From Bacteroidales bacterium (GTDB lineage Bacteria; Bacteroidota; Bacteroidia; Bacteroidales; WCHB1-69), in contig JAGCCZ010000003.1 of assembly GCA_017651425.1 (NCBI GenBank), positions 1-62,876 of the forward strand: a stretch of 62,876 nucleotides of DNA, given 5' to 3'. The position numbers were made by a program, and so were the translations under genes. Shown here piece by piece: positions 27,834-36,886 of this stretch. The number at the start of each line of letters is the position of its first letter. The stretch's first letter is position 1. The notes beneath the pieces are model-generated. The model saw only the letters and a program-made list of their open reading frames with translations. It was not told where the DNA came from and did not search any database.

Positions 27834-28691
27834 ATGAAAATCATAGACGGAAAGGCTTGTGCACAACAGATCAAAGAAGAAATCACCCGAGAGGTGGAAT
27901 CCATCAAGGCGCGAGGCTTGCGTGTCCCGCGGTTGGACATCATACTGGTGGGAGATCGCCCCGACAGTCTCTCATACGTTCGCAGCAAGGCCAATACTTG
28001 CCGCTCGCTCGGCATGGATTGCCAGACGTACTTGTTGCCGGTTGACACGCCTGAAGCAGACCTATACGGCCTTGTGGATCGGCTCAACCACGACAGTGAC
28101 GTTGATGCGATTCTGATACAGTTGCCCTTGCCGGATCACTACGACAGTGCGCGCATCCTTGATTCCATCGACTATCGCAAGGATGCCGACGGTCTTCATT
28201 TGATGAATGTGGGGTTGCTTCACCTTGGCGAGCCGTATGTGATGCCGTGTACCCCCAAGGGCATCCTCACGCTGCTTTCCACCAACGGCATTGAGGTGGC
28301 CGGCCGTCATGCCGTTGTCGTCGGACGCAGCCAGCTGGTGGGCGAGCCCACCGCGCAGTTGCTCATCCGCAAAAACGCCACCGTCACCCTTTGCCACTCC
28401 CATACCCGCAATTTGCCGGAGCTCACCCGTCTCGGCGACATTGTCATCACTGCCGCCGGCCATCCGGGGTTATTGCAGCCGGAAGACCTCAAAGAGGGTG
28501 CTGTGCTCATTGATGTGGCCATCAACCGCACGGAAGAGGGCCTTGTGGGGGATGTCTATAGTCCCGCCACACGCGATGCCTTGGAAAAACGCCTCAGCGC
28601 GGCCACGCCCGTGCCCGGCGGTGTCGGCCCCATGACCATCGCCATGCTCATGAACAATGTGCTGGATATGTACAAACACAAAAACGTGTAA
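27834..28691 (+). CDS. folD: Bifunctional methylene-tetrahydrofolate dehydrogenase/cyclohydrolase
   Basis: FolD interconverts 5,10-methylene-THF, 5,10-methenyl-THF and 10-formyl-THF in the cytoplasm. The 285-residue protein has the VGDRPDSLSYVRSKANTCRSLGM substrate region (with the catalytic Tyr and Lys), ILIQLPLPDHYD, the PCTPKGI motif, the NADP-binding GRSQLVGEPTAQLL and the C-terminal PVPGGVGPMTIAMLM. The ATG at 27834 is followed at once by the first family strand; an upstream in-frame start is not needed. It is convergent with the M64 peptidase gene, 9 bp between stops. Confidence 0.95.
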   Translation: MKIIDGKACAQQIKEEITREVESIKARGLRVPRLDIILVGDRPDSLSYVRSKANTCRSLGMDCQTYLLPVDTPEADLYGLVDRLNHDSDVDAILIQLPLPDHYDSARILDSIDYRKDADGLHLMNVGLLHLGEPYVMPCTPKGILTLLSTNGIEVAGRHAVVVGRSQLVGEPTAQLLIRKNATVTLCHSHTRNLPELTRLGDIVITAAGHPGLLQPEDLKEGAVLIDVAINRTEEGLVGDVYSPATRDALEKRLSAATPVPGGVGPMTIAMLMNNVLDMYKHKNV

Positions 28692-28700
28692 ACCGCGCGA

Positions 28701-29984
28701 TTATTTCGAGTAATATTCAATCACCTCCACCAGCACTTTGTGGCAGACGGGGCAGAAGTCGTCGTACCGGATCTGGTGCATGGTGCAGTGCAGTGCGGGG
28801 CGATAGACGCCCTTGGCCACATAGCCGCCGCCCTCATAGACACCCAACCGATTGAAATCGGGGTCGTTCTCCTGCACTTCGGGGGTGGGCACGGGGGTGT
28901 CGTCGGACAGCATGGATTTCCACTTGGCGTCGAAGTTCACCAGGGTGGTCACATTCGGCTCCACGGGTTCCACTCCTTCGGGGTAGAAGTCCTGCACGGA
29001 GACATCGGAAGTGTAGTATTCGTCGGCCAGTCCGCCGATGAGATGGCCCATTTCGTGTACGATGACATAGTCGGGGTAGTCGCCGTGGTTATAGACGGTG
29101 CAGTAGAAGTTGTAGATGCCGCCGCCGCCATATTTCTCGCTGTTGCAGATGATGACAATGGCGTCGTAGGGCGCGTCATCGGCCACGTCCTGCATGTGCC
29201 AGACCCCGAGGCACATCAGGTAGCGGTCGAGGTCGAGCGCGTTGTAGGCGCAGTTCAGCAGCGTGTTCACATGGAAGTTGTTCTGCGGCTGCGAGATGCC
29301 CGACTGCTCGGAGTAGCCTTCGATGGCGCGGATGTTCACCTTGTCGGCCATGTCTTTGTATGGCGAGCAGTTCATCACGTAGGAGGCGAATCGTTTCATG
29401 TCGTGTTTCAGCACCTTCTTGTCCTTCTTGGCATAACCGTCGGGGATGAAGAGGATGTCAATGGCCTTGTCGGGCGTGTTGCCCTGATGCAGCGTCATCA
29501 CCTTGTATTCCTTTTTCATCGGCTCCGTCGGGGTGGTGCGCGGGTTGTAGTAGCATTCGTAGAGCACTTTTGAGTTCCGTTTGCGGTCGTAGGAGGTGAA
29601 TTTCAGGAAAACGGTCTTCTTGGGATAGGGAATGTTGACGCTCTCCTCCATTCTCGCCACCTCGGTCTTGGCGCGTTCGGTGGTCTTGTATTCCGTGAAG
29701 AGACAGGAATAGCTGCGGCTGTAAATCAGCTTGTTGGTGAGGGAGTCGAACACCTCGATGGCAATGTCGCCGTAGAAGTTGGGTTCGATGAGGAAGGAGC
29801 GGGTGCCGCTCCAGACGCCGCCGGCGGTATAGTGGTGGATTTCCATCGATTCAGACTGATGGTCGCCGATATGGAGGTAGTTCACCCGCAGGGTGCGGTC
29901 GATGAAATAGTCGTCGAAATGTTGGGCGAAGCCCGTAGAAAGGCTGAAAACAGAGGCTAAAAGGGTTAAGAAGATTTTTTTCAT
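28701..29984 (-). CDS. Secreted M64 (IgA peptidase-like) zinc metallopeptidase
   Basis: This 427-residue protein has a signal peptide (MKKIFLTLLASVFSLSTGFAQ), an N-terminal beta-rich domain found in Bacteroidales M64 proteins, and a catalytic domain with the zinc motif HEMGHLIGGLADEYY (HExxH plus a downstream acidic ligand). Upstream is the conserved segment DKAIDILFIPDGYAKKD. The founding member is the Clostridium ramosum IgA protease, but the substrate of Bacteroidota members is unknown and IgA cleavage should not be assumed. I start it at 29984; a longer frame to 30041 would lose the signal peptide and run into the tRNA promoter. Confidence 0.88.
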   Translation of the reverse strand: MKKIFLTLLASVFSLSTGFAQHFDDYFIDRTLRVNYLHIGDHQSESMEIHHYTAGGVWSGTRSFLIEPNFYGDIAIEVFDSLTNKLIYSRSYSCLFTEYKTTERAKTEVARMEESVNIPYPKKTVFLKFTSYDRKRNSKVLYECYYNPRTTPTEPMKKEYKVMTLHQGNTPDKAIDILFIPDGYAKKDKKVLKHDMKRFASYVMNCSPYKDMADKVNIRAIEGYSEQSGISQPQNNFHVNTLLNCAYNALDLDRYLMCLGVWHMQDVADDAPYDAIVIICNSEKYGGGGIYNFYCTVYNHGDYPDYVIVHEMGHLIGGLADEYYTSDVSVQDFYPEGVEPVEPNVTTLVNFDAKWKSMLSDDTPVPTPEVQENDPDFNRLGVYEGGGYVAKGVYRPALHCTMHQIRYDDFCPVCHKVLVEVIEYYSK

Positions 29985-30014
29985 CGCGGTTAGGGTTTGT
30001 GTCAATTTTTTTTC

Positions 30015-30022
30015 TATTTTTG
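30015..30022 (+). promoter_or_regulatory. -7 promoter box for tRNA-Thr
   Basis: TATTTTTG matches TAnnTTTG, 14 bp before the first base of the mature tRNA. A possible -33 TTTG is at 29996-29999. Confidence 0.6.
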
Positions 30023-30036
30023 CGGCCTCAAAAAAA

Positions 30037-30109
<73 letters not shown>

Positions 30110-30112
30110 CTC

Positions 30113-30140
30113 AAGGCGGTCAAATCGACCGCCTTTTTTT
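30113..30140 (+). terminator. Rho-independent terminator after tRNA-Thr
   Basis: AAGGCGGTC (30113-30121) and GACCGCCTT (30127-30135) form a 9-bp stem with a 5-nt loop, running into a T-tract. It begins 3 bp after the tRNA. Confidence 0.9.
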
Positions 30141-30252
30141 GTCGGTCGTAGATTTATAATCAGCGGCAAAGGTACAATTTTTTAGCTGAAATACCAGCCT
30201 ATAAAATTATATTTGTTATCGTATCATTTTTTGTGACTTGTGTAAATTGTGT

Positions 30253-30380
30253 AACCCCTCACGGGGTTGTGGGGGTGCGGGGAAATGCCATCGTTGCTAC
30301 AGATATGGAAGCCCTAACGGGCTTCGGGAAACACGCGGGAACACCATCGTGCTACAGATATGGAAGCCCTAACGGGCTTC
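30253..30380. repeat. 128-bp direct repeat, left copy
   Basis: As read by eye, this stretch is identical to 31771-31898. It carries one AACCCC/GGGGTT hairpin and two GAAGCCC/GGGCTTC REP-like hairpins. The two copies bracket the transposase gene in the same orientation, about 1.5 kb apart. Confidence 0.85.
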
Positions 30381-30462
30381 GGAAAAACTGGTTCGGGGGA
30401 ACGGGCTTCGGGGTGGGAGCGCCTCGGCGGTACCTTCGCACATTGACATCATTGAGCACCCT

Positions 30463-30480
30463 CATCCCCGTTAGGGGATG
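30463..30480 (+). repeat. REP-like hairpin just downstream of the RAYT gene
   Basis: CATCCCC-GTTA-GGGGATG, with a divergent tail (CATATTTGCAA). It lies 40 bp from the 3' end of the transposase gene. Confidence 0.7.
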
Positions 30481-30519
30481 CATATTTGCAAAACCGCACC
30501 TTAATGAAATAACCCGATT

Positions 30520-30981
30520 TCACAACACGGAGTGAAAAACGTATCGTTCATCGTATTCGATACCAAATTCTTGAAGAATTTTGAGATATTCCTCTCGGAA
30601 TGTCCGTTTTTTGTGATGTTGAACCTGCTTCTCGATATAGGCAGCCACATTTGGGATAGCAGACCGGTCATAACTGAAAACCCCATACCCCTCCTGCCAG
30701 GAGAACACCCCTGGACGATAGAATTTCTCGTTGATCCAGATAGTAGAACTTCGTTTCACATCGGCCATCAACGTGGCACATGAGATCGACGGATTCATAC
30801 CCGTCAATATGTGGATATGATCCGCCACACCTCCGATACTCAACAATTTACATTTATGATTGGAGATACACCCTGTCATATATTTGTATAATTCATCTTT
30901 CCATTCGGGAAGTATGAGGCATTCTCTGTGCTGTACAGCGAAAATGTAATGGTGATAAATTTGAGAGTATGTATTTGCCAT
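30520..30981 (-). CDS. REP-associated tyrosine transposase (IS200/Y1 transposase superfamily)
   Basis: This 153-residue protein has the single-strand HUH nuclease motif H55-I-H57 (ADHIHILTG) and the catalytic tyrosine Y115 (VAAYIEKQVQHHKK) of the Y1 transposase superfamily. The segment WQEGYGVFSYDRS is typical of IS200-like and RAYT enzymes. The gene is intact. It lacks the left and right subterminal ends of IS200 that I would recognise and is instead surrounded by REP-like palindromes, as RAYT (TnpA_REP) genes are. The ATG at 30981 starts MANTYSQIYHHYIF, matching the family N-terminus; a -7 box lies at 31007-31014. Confidence 0.85.
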   Translation of the reverse strand: MANTYSQIYHHYIFAVQHRECLILPEWKDELYKYMTGCISNHKCKLLSIGGVADHIHILTGMNPSISCATLMADVKRSSTIWINEKFYRPGVFSWQEGYGVFSYDRSAIPNVAAYIEKQVQHHKKRTFREEYLKILQEFGIEYDERYVFHSVL

Positions 30982-31006
30982 ATTATTTAAATTTTTAAAT
31001 GCACGG

Positions 31007-31014
31007 CAAAGATA
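31007..31014 (-). promoter_or_regulatory. -7 promoter box for the RAYT gene
   Basis: TATCTTTG on the minus strand matches TAnnTTTG, 25 bp upstream of the start codon. The transposase therefore seems to be expressed from its own promoter. Confidence 0.5.
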
Positions 31015-31252
31015 CAAATTTTATAAAACACTGAGTATCAAATATTTATTTAACTATTGATTGTTAAATGGTTTTGGTATTTGATTGTGGTATTGTGTTT
31101 TTACGTTCGTCGTATGCAACCCCTAACGGGGTTGTGGGGTGCGGGGATATTGCCCTCATCTACAGATATGGAAGCCCTAACGGGCTTCTATGGAACGGAA
31201 ATGCCTTCATTGCTACAGATATGGAAGCCCTAACGGGCTTCTGTGGAGCGGG

Positions 31253-31808
31253 AATGCCTTTATTGCTACAGATATGGAAGCCCTGACGGGCTTCGGTGGA
31301 ATGGGCTTCGGCGGAACGGACATCGGGGGGGGCGGTTCGTGGCGCTTTGTTGATTTCTCGCACATTGTATCTTCGAAAACACATCCCCGTAGGGGATGCC
31401 TATCTGTAGGGAAACGGATGCCCGCGCGGATTCCATCATCCCCGTAGGGGATGCATAATCAATGGTTGGCAAACATACTGGCATGTCCGTTGTGTAACCC
31501 CTCACGGGGTTGTGAGGGTGCGGGGAAATGCCTTCATTGCTACAGATATGGAAGCCCTAACGGGCTTCGGTGGAATGGGCTTCGGCGGAACGGACATCGG
31601 GGGGGGCGGTTCGTGGCGCTTTGTTGATTTCTCGCACATTGTATCCTCGAAAACACATCCCCGTAGGGGATGCCTATCTGTAGGGAAACGGATGCCCGCG
31701 CGGGTTCCGACATCCCCGTTAGGGGATGCATAATCAATGTTCGGCAAATATATTGGCGTGTCCGTTGTGCAACCCCTCACGGGGTTGTGGGGGTGCGGGG
31801 AAATGCCA
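31253..31808. repeat. Tandem duplication of about 280 bp within the REP array
   Basis: The stretch from about 31253 to 31534 is repeated, with few changes, from about 31535 to 31808. Each unit holds one GAAGCCC hairpin, a GGGGGGG tract (near 31325 and 31600), two CATCCCC hairpins and one AACCCC hairpin in the same order. Loop changes (TGAC to TAAC, GTA to GTTA) are among the differences. Confidence 0.8.
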
Positions 31809-31898
31809 TCGTTGCTACAGATATGGAAGCCCTAACGGGCTTCGGGAAACACGCGGGAACACCATCGTGCTACAGATATGGAAGCCCTAACGGGCTTC
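31771..31898. repeat. 128-bp direct repeat, right copy
   Basis: Matches 30253-30380 along its whole length, in the same orientation. It ends 35 bp before the 3' end of the PfkB kinase gene. Confidence 0.85.
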
Positions 31899-31932
31899 AG
31901 CAGAACGAGCTTCGGGGAAACTCAATCCTCCA

Positions 31933-32904
31933 TTATGAAAGAAATGTCTTTTCCACCTCTTCCCACACCTCGTCTGGCAGTTTTGCTCCCACATATTCTA
32001 TCAGTCTTCCAGACAAAAACGCCGCCAACTTGCCGGCTTGGGCGGGCGTGTAGTCGTTCATCAGCCCATAGAGAATGCCGGAGGCGTAAATGTCGCCCGC
32101 ACCCGTGCTGTCCACCGCCTTGACAGGGATGACACCCACCTTGGTGATTTCGCCATCCTTTTTGATGAAAGAACCCTCCTTGCCAACCTTGACGATGGAA
32201 ATCGGGCAGTATTCGGAAAGGATGTTGAGTGCATCGATGCCCTCCTTGCCGGTGAAGGCCTTGGCCTCCTCCTCATTGGCGAAGATGATGTCGACATAGT
32301 CGGTCAGCAGCATCTTCACGAAGTCGTAGTTGGCTTCAATGATGTTGTAGCTGGCCATATCCATTGAAATTTGCAATCCTTTCTCTTTGGCAATCTGACA
32401 GATGCGGAGGATGAGGTCATGGTTGAAGATGAGGTAGCCCTCCACATGCACGCAGTCGTAGCCATCGAACACGGCGGGGTCGATCTCATCGGGTGTCATG
32501 GTGGCGGCGGCGCCAAGATAGGTGGCAAAGGTGCGCTCGGCATCGTCAGTGATGAAGGTGGTGGCGATGCCCGTGTCGATGTCGGAGTCGATGAGGTGCG
32601 GGGTAACTCCGAAGCGGCGCATGTCCTCGCGGAAGAAGTCGCCCATCTTGTCGTGGCCCACCTTGCCGATGTAGCCGGTAGGCGCGCCCAAACGGGCAAG
32701 ACCGTGGATGGTGTTGGAGGTGGAGCCGCCAGTGGCACACACCTGCGGCATCTGCTCAATGTTCTTGTGCAGCTCGCGCTTTCGCTCTGCGTCAATCATC
32801 ACCATGCCGCCCTTGTCCAAACCCAAATCAGCCAGAACTTTGTCCTCGTCGATGTTGACTAACACGTCAACCAATGCATTGCCAATGCCTAATATCTTTT
32901 TCAT
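31933..32904 (-). CDS. PfkB-family carbohydrate/nucleoside kinase (adenosine kinase-like)
   Basis: This 323-residue ribokinase-fold enzyme phosphorylates a sugar or nucleoside with ATP in the cytoplasm. It shows the N-terminal GNALVDVLV strand, GGSTSNTIHGLARLG (the substrate GG motif), and the catalytic and anion-hole motif DSTGAGDIYASGIL with the base Asp. The pattern in Bacteroidota resembles adenosine kinase-like members, but the substrate cannot be fixed by eye. It is the last gene of the holA-valS unit, and the REP array begins 35 bp after its stop codon. Confidence 0.9.
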   Translation of the reverse strand: MKKILGIGNALVDVLVNIDEDKVLADLGLDKGGMVMIDAERKRELHKNIEQMPQVCATGGSTSNTIHGLARLGAPTGYIGKVGHDKMGDFFREDMRRFGVTPHLIDSDIDTGIATTFITDDAERTFATYLGAAATMTPDEIDPAVFDGYDCVHVEGYLIFNHDLILRICQIAKEKGLQISMDMASYNIIEANYDFVKMLLTDYVDIIFANEEEAKAFTGKEGIDALNILSEYCPISIVKVGKEGSFIKKDGEITKVGVIPVKAVDSTGAGDIYASGILYGLMNDYTPAQAGKLAAFLSGRLIEYVGAKLPDEVWEEVEKTFLS

Positions 32905-32907
32905 ATA

Positions 32908-33099
32908 CTATTTGTTATCTTGAGAATCTTGTTGTTTGCGCTTTTTTTCCAAGATGGCGTAACTGATCCAGTATCCGAGTGTCACGGCCAGTGTCACGCC
33001 CATCATGATGGGAAATCGTTCCTTGAGGTCCGTCGCCAGAAAGGTGAACGGGATCAAGAAGGCGGCCAGGATGATGAAAAATCGCAGGACGGCTTTCAT
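32908..33099 (-). CDS. Small two-helix membrane protein
   Basis: A 63-residue protein with two hydrophobic segments (about 4-22 and 33-49) and a basic C-terminus (EKKRKQQ). It fills the gap between valS and the kinase exactly: 3 bp after the valS stop codon and 3 bp before the kinase start. That spacing supports a real, translationally coupled gene. I do not recognise the family. Confidence 0.7.
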   Translation of the reverse strand: MKAVLRFFIILAAFLIPFTFLATDLKERFPIMMGVTLAVTLGYWISYAILEKKRKQQDSQDNK

Positions 33100-33102
33100 G
33101 TT

Positions 33103-35739
33103 TTATTGCAGTTTTGAAAGTTGTTCTTTGAGAATGCGGATTTTCTCTTCCGCATCGGACTGTTTTTTGCGCTCGATATCCACCACCTTCTGCGGGGCGT
33201 TGTTCACGAAACTCTCGTTGGAGAGTTTTTTCAGGACGCTCTGGAGGAACTTCTCGGCATATTCGAGGTCGGCTTTCAGCTTCTTGATCTCCTCTTCGGC
33301 ATCCACAAGGCCTTCGAGGGGTACGGCGTACTTGACGTTCTTCTCGATGAAGGAGGTGCCCTCCGTCGGGGCGTCGGCTGCCATATAGGTGACGCTCTCC
33401 ACGTTGGCAAGCTTCATGATGACGGCGTCGAGCTGGCTGGTGGAGACGGAGCTGTCGGCATGGACGTGCAGCTTGAGTGCGTTCTTGGGGGCGATGTTCT
33501 TTTCGGAGCGGATGTGCCGAATCTGCTCTACCACGCTGCGCGTGCGGGCGAAGTCGTCGAGCAGCTTCTGGTTCATCTTGCCCTCGTGGCGCGGCATGGG
33601 CGTGAGCATCAGCGATTCTTCCTCGCCGCGCTCGCGGATGGCGTGCCACAGCTCTTCGGTGATGAACGGCACGAATGGATGCAGAATGCCCATCAGGATT
33701 TCATACAAATCGATGATTTGGTTGTAAGTTTTGCCATCGATGGGCTGGTGGAGCGGAGGTTTGACGATTTCAAGGAAGCAAGAGCAGAAGTCGTCCCACA
33801 CCAACTTGTAAACCGACATCAGGGCTTCGGAGAGGCGGTAGCGCTTGAAATCCTCCTCCATGCCGGCGAGCACCTCCTGGATGCGTTCATGCATCCATTC
33901 GATGGCGACCGCGCTGTGGGCGGGCTGCTGGCCCTGATCGTCAACCTGCCATCCCTTGACGAGACGGAAGGCATTCCACATCTTGTTGCTGAAGTTGCGT
34001 CCTTGCTCGCAAAGGGCTTCGTCGAAGAGGAGGTCGTTGCCAGCCGGGGAGCTGAGCAACATGCCGAAACGCACTCCGTCGGCGCCATATTTTTCCATGA
34101 GCATGATGGGGTCAGGGGAGTTGCCGAGCGACTTGGACATCTTGCGGTGGAGCTTGTCGCGCACGGTGCCCGTGAAATAGACGTCCTTGAACGGAATGGC
34201 GCCGCGCCACTCCAGTCCGGCCATAATCATGCGGGCGACCCAGAAGAAGATGATGTCGGGTGCCGTGATTAGGGCGGAAGTGGGATAATAGTAGTTGATG
34301 TCGGGGTTGTCGGGTTTGCGGATGCCGTCGAACACAGAGAGCGGCCACAGCCAAGAGGAGAACCAGGTGTCCATCACATCCTCGTCCTGCTTGAGGTCCT
34401 CTTTTGTGAGGTTGAGGTCGGGGAACTTGGCGTGGGCGAGCTGCAGGGCCTCGTCGAGGTCGTGTGCCACGACAAATTCGTGGTTGGGCAGGTAATATGC
34501 CGGGATGCGGTGGCCCCACCAGAGTTGGCGGCTGATGCACCAGTCCTTGACATTCTCCATCCAGTGGGCGTAGGTGTTTTTGAACTTGTCGGGGTAGAAC
34601 TTGATGTCGCCGTTCATGACCGCGTCGAGGGCGGGCTTGGCCAGCTCGCCCATCTTGCAGAACCATTGCAGGGAGAGCTTCGGCTCGATAACCTCATTGG
34701 TGCGCTCGGAATAGCCGACTTTGTTGACGTAATCTTCGATTTTGACAAGGTTGCCGGACTCTTCGAGCATGGGGATGATGGCCTTGCGTGCGGCGAAACG
34801 GTCCATGCCGACAAGGAACTGGGCGCTCTCGTTGAGAGTACCGTTGTCGTTGAAGATATTGATAGTCTCCAAGTGATGCTTGATGCCGAGGTTGTAGTCG
34901 TTGATGTCGTGCGCGGGAGTGATTTTGAGGGCGCCGGTGCCGAATTCTCGTTCCACATACTCGTCGTAGATGAGGGGGATGGAGCGGTTGACAAGGGGCA
35001 CGATGGCGCGTTTGCCCTTGTACTTGGCGTAGCGCTCGTCGTCAGGGTGCATACAGATGGCCGTGTCGCCGAGGATGGTCTCAGGGCGCGTGGTAGCGAT
35101 GGTGATGAATTCGCCCGGCTCGCCCTCGATGGCGTAACGCACATAATAGAGCTTGGAATGCAGTTCCTTGTAGATCACCTCCTCGTCGGAGACGGCGGTG
35201 AGGGCCTTGGGGTCCCAGTTGACCATGCGCACGCCGCGATAGATCTTGCCTTTGCGGTAGAGGTCGATGAAAATGTCGATGACTGCTTCGGAGAGGTCGG
35301 GGTCCATGGTGAATTTGGTGCGGTCCCAGTCGCAGGAGGCGCCGAGTTTGCGGAGTTGCTGGAGGATGATGCCGCCGTGTTTCTCTTTCCACTGCCAGGC
35401 ATATTCGAGGAATTGCTCGCGGGTCAGGGATTTCTTGTCGATGCCCTGTTCCTTGAGGAAGTTGACCACCTTGGCTTCGGTGGCGATGGAGGCGTGGTCG
35501 GTGCCGGGCACCCAGACGGCGTTGAAGCCGAGTTTGCGGGCGCGGCGCACCAGCACGTCCTGGATGGTGTTGTTGAGCATGTGGCCCATGTGAAGCACGC
35601 CCGTCACATTGGGGGGCGGAATCACGATGGAGTATGCTGGACGCCCATCAGGCTCGGAGTGAAACATGCGATGGTCGGTCCAATATTTGTACCATTTGTC
35701 TTCTACAACAGAGGGATCGTACTTGGTTGCTAATTCCAT
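33103..35739 (-). CDS. valS: Valyl-tRNA synthetase
   Basis: ValS charges tRNA-Val and edits mischarged threonine. The 878-residue class Ia enzyme has the HIGH-type motif [14 protein letters not shown], the editing (CP1) domain with [10 protein letters not shown], the KMSKS motif (RKMSKSLGN), the anticodon-binding domain, and a C-terminal coiled-coil arm (about 810-878) of the tRNA-binding type. The length is normal. It follows holA by 35 bp and precedes the small membrane protein gene. Confidence 0.97.
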   Translation of the reverse strand: MELATKYDPSVVEDKWYKYWTDHRMFHSEPDGRPAYSIVIPPPNVTGVLHMGHMLNNTIQDVLVRRARKLGFNAVWVPGTDHASIATEAKVVNFLKEQGIDKKSLTREQFLEYAWQWKEKHGGIILQQLRKLGASCDWDRTKFTMDPDLSEAVIDIFIDLYRKGKIYRGVRMVNWDPKALTAVSDEEVIYKELHSKLYYVRYAIEGEPGEFITIATTRPETILGDTAICMHPDDERYAKYKGKRAIVPLVNRSIPLIYDEYVEREFGTGALKITPAHDINDYNLGIKHHLETINIFNDNGTLNESAQFLVGMDRFAARKAIIPMLEESGNLVKIEDYVNKVGYSERTNEVIEPKLSLQWFCKMGELAKPALDAVMNGDIKFYPDKFKNTYAHWMENVKDWCISRQLWWGHRIPAYYLPNHEFVVAHDLDEALQLAHAKFPDLNLTKEDLKQDEDVMDTWFSSWLWPLSVFDGIRKPDNPDINYYYPTSALITAPDIIFFWVARMIMAGLEWRGAIPFKDVYFTGTVRDKLHRKMSKSLGNSPDPIMLMEKYGADGVRFGMLLSSPAGNDLLFDEALCEQGRNFSNKMWNAFRLVKGWQVDDQGQQPAHSAVAIEWMHERIQEVLAGMEEDFKRYRLSEALMSVYKLVWDDFCSCFLEIVKPPLHQPIDGKTYNQIIDLYEILMGILHPFVPFITEELWHAIRERGEEESLMLTPMPRHEGKMNQKLLDDFARTRSVVEQIRHIRSEKNIAPKNALKLHVHADSSVSTSQLDAVIMKLANVESVTYMAADAPTEGTSFIEKNVKYAVPLEGLVDAEEEIKKLKADLEYAEKFLQSVLKKLSNESFVNNAPQKVVDIERKKQSDAEEKIRILKEQLSKLQ

Positions 35740-35774
35740 GGGTAATTGTAATTAGAGGTTTTAATATTCAATAT

Positions 35775-36773
35775 TTATACATGTAAAATCTTGTAAATCA
35801 TCTCAATGAGCAGATCGTCCTCTTCGCTGTTGGTGTCAACGCCCTTGGACTTGACGTCATACTCCCGGAGCACGGCGATGATGTGGGTGAGCTGCGGAAT
35901 CGTGTAGCTCATGGCATTCCGTGCGTTTTTCTCCATGATGCTGGGTGGCAGGTTGCCGAAGATCTGTTTTTGGGTCTCCTTGTCCTTGACGGGCGACAAC
36001 TGGTACCGCAACATCTTGTGGAAGAAGTTGAAAAGGGTGGTGATGGTTTTGATGTTCGGGTTGTCCTTGAGATGTTGCGTGAAGTTGATCGCAATCTTAT
36101 AGGTTCGTTGGGTGTTGCGGCTCACGATGGCGTCTTCCAGTTCAAAGATGTTGTACTCCTTGCTTTGGACCACATATTGTTGGATGACATCCTCCGTGAT
36201 TGTCCCACCCGGGGGGAGCACCGCCTTGAGTTTTTGCAACTCGGTGTAGATGCGCGAAAGGTCATTGCCGATAAAATCGGCTAATTTGGATGCGGAATAG
36301 GGGTCGATGTTGAACTTTTCACGGGCGGCCCGCTTCTGGATCCAGTCGGCAAGCTGGTAGTCCTTTACGCCGACAGAGTCGAAGACGACCCCCGACTTCT
36401 CGTAGGGCTTGTACTGGTTGGCTTTCAGCTTCCCGTACTTGTAGCAGATGACGAGGATGGTGGTGGGGGAGGGGTTCTGCACGTAAGGCAGCAGCTTGTC
36501 GATGTCCTTGAGGTCTTTGGCCTCCTTGACGATGACGACGCGCGTGGGACTGCCGAACGGGAACTGCTTGGCGCTGGCGATGACGTCCGCAGCGGTAGTG
36601 TCCTTGCCGTAGAGCACGGTTTGGTTGAAATCGCGATCCTGCTCGTCTATGATATGGTTTTCAAAGAACACGCAGATGCGGTCAATGTAGAAAGGTTCTT
36701 CGCCCATGAGGAGGTAAACAGGGGCGAACTTCTTGTTTGACAAATCTTTGACGAGTTCTTCGTACTTGATCAT
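35775..36773 (-). CDS. holA: DNA polymerase III delta subunit
   Basis: HolA is the clamp-loader wrench that opens the beta sliding clamp. The 332-residue protein has the N-terminal KFAPVYLLMGEEPFYIDRI (a degenerate AAA+ domain), the LLPYVQNPSPTTILVICYKYGK segment, the IGNDLSRIYTELQKL motif and the C-terminal collar domain. The ATG at 36773 (MIKYEELVKDL) is preferred to an earlier one at 36797 because the -7 box at 36795-36802 overlaps the latter. Confidence 0.92.
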   Translation of the reverse strand: MIKYEELVKDLSNKKFAPVYLLMGEEPFYIDRICVFFENHIIDEQDRDFNQTVLYGKDTTAADVIASAKQFPFGSPTRVVIVKEAKDLKDIDKLLPYVQNPSPTTILVICYKYGKLKANQYKPYEKSGVVFDSVGVKDYQLADWIQKRAAREKFNIDPYSASKLADFIGNDLSRIYTELQKLKAVLPPGGTITEDVIQQYVVQSKEYNIFELEDAIVSRNTQRTYKIAINFTQHLKDNPNIKTITTLFNFFHKMLRYQLSPVKDKETQKQIFGNLPPSIMEKNARNAMSYTIPQLTHIIAVLREYDVKSKGVDTNSEEDDLLIEMIYKILHV

Positions 36774-36794
36774 AGGGTTATCTTGATTAGGGCG

Positions 36795-36802
36795 CAAAGA
36801 TA
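36795..36802 (-). promoter_or_regulatory. -7 promoter box for the holA-valS operon
   Basis: TATCTTTG on the minus strand, 22 bp upstream of the holA ATG and directly after the rpmA terminator. Transcription of the two units is therefore separate. Confidence 0.55.
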
Positions 36803-36804
36803 CT

Positions 36805-36839
36805 AAATAAAAAGAAAACCGCCCCTGGGCAGGAGCGGT
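36805..36839 (-). terminator. Terminator of the rplU-rpmA operon
   Basis: On the minus strand an ACCGCTCCT/AGGGGCGGT hairpin (36818-36839) with a four-base loop and one G-T pair is followed by TTTTCTTTTT. It lies 48 bp after the rpmA stop codon. Confidence 0.85.
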
Positions 36840-36886
36840 AATCTTAAATCAAACATTATGAACAAAAAAATCACTCGTGTCCACTC

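Larger units (their letters stand above)
30141..30519. other. Gene-free left flank of the RAYT island
   Basis: No gene. It holds a possible minus-strand -7 box (TACCTTTG, 30167-30174), an AACCCC-TCAC-GGGGTT hairpin at 30253-30268, two GAAGCCC-TAAC-GGGCTTC hairpins (30308-30325, 30363-30380), each preceded by CTACAGATATG, and a CATCCCC-GTTA-GGGGATG hairpin at 30463-30480. Confidence 0.75.
31118..31898. repeat. REP-like hairpin array upstream of the RAYT gene
   Basis: At least 13 short hairpins of three stem classes. AACCCC/GGGGTT: 31118-31133, 31496-31511, 31771-31786. GAAGCCC/GGGCTTC: 31171-31188, 31224-31241, 31277-31294, 31551-31568, 31826-31843, 31881-31898. CATCCCC/GGGGATG: 31382-31398, 31437-31453, 31656-31672, 31711-31728. 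Loops are TAAC or its complement GTTA, with TGAC, TCAC or GTA variants. A CTACAGATATG tail (or its complement) flanks most GAAGCCC copies and some CATCCCC copies, so they are one family in two orientations with different, still paired stems. Confidence 0.85.

Noticed and set aside
31118..31898. CRISPR array
   Set aside because: The repeats are palindromes of 16-18 bp with three different stems and irregular spacing, on both orientations, and no cas gene is near. They are REP-like hairpins.
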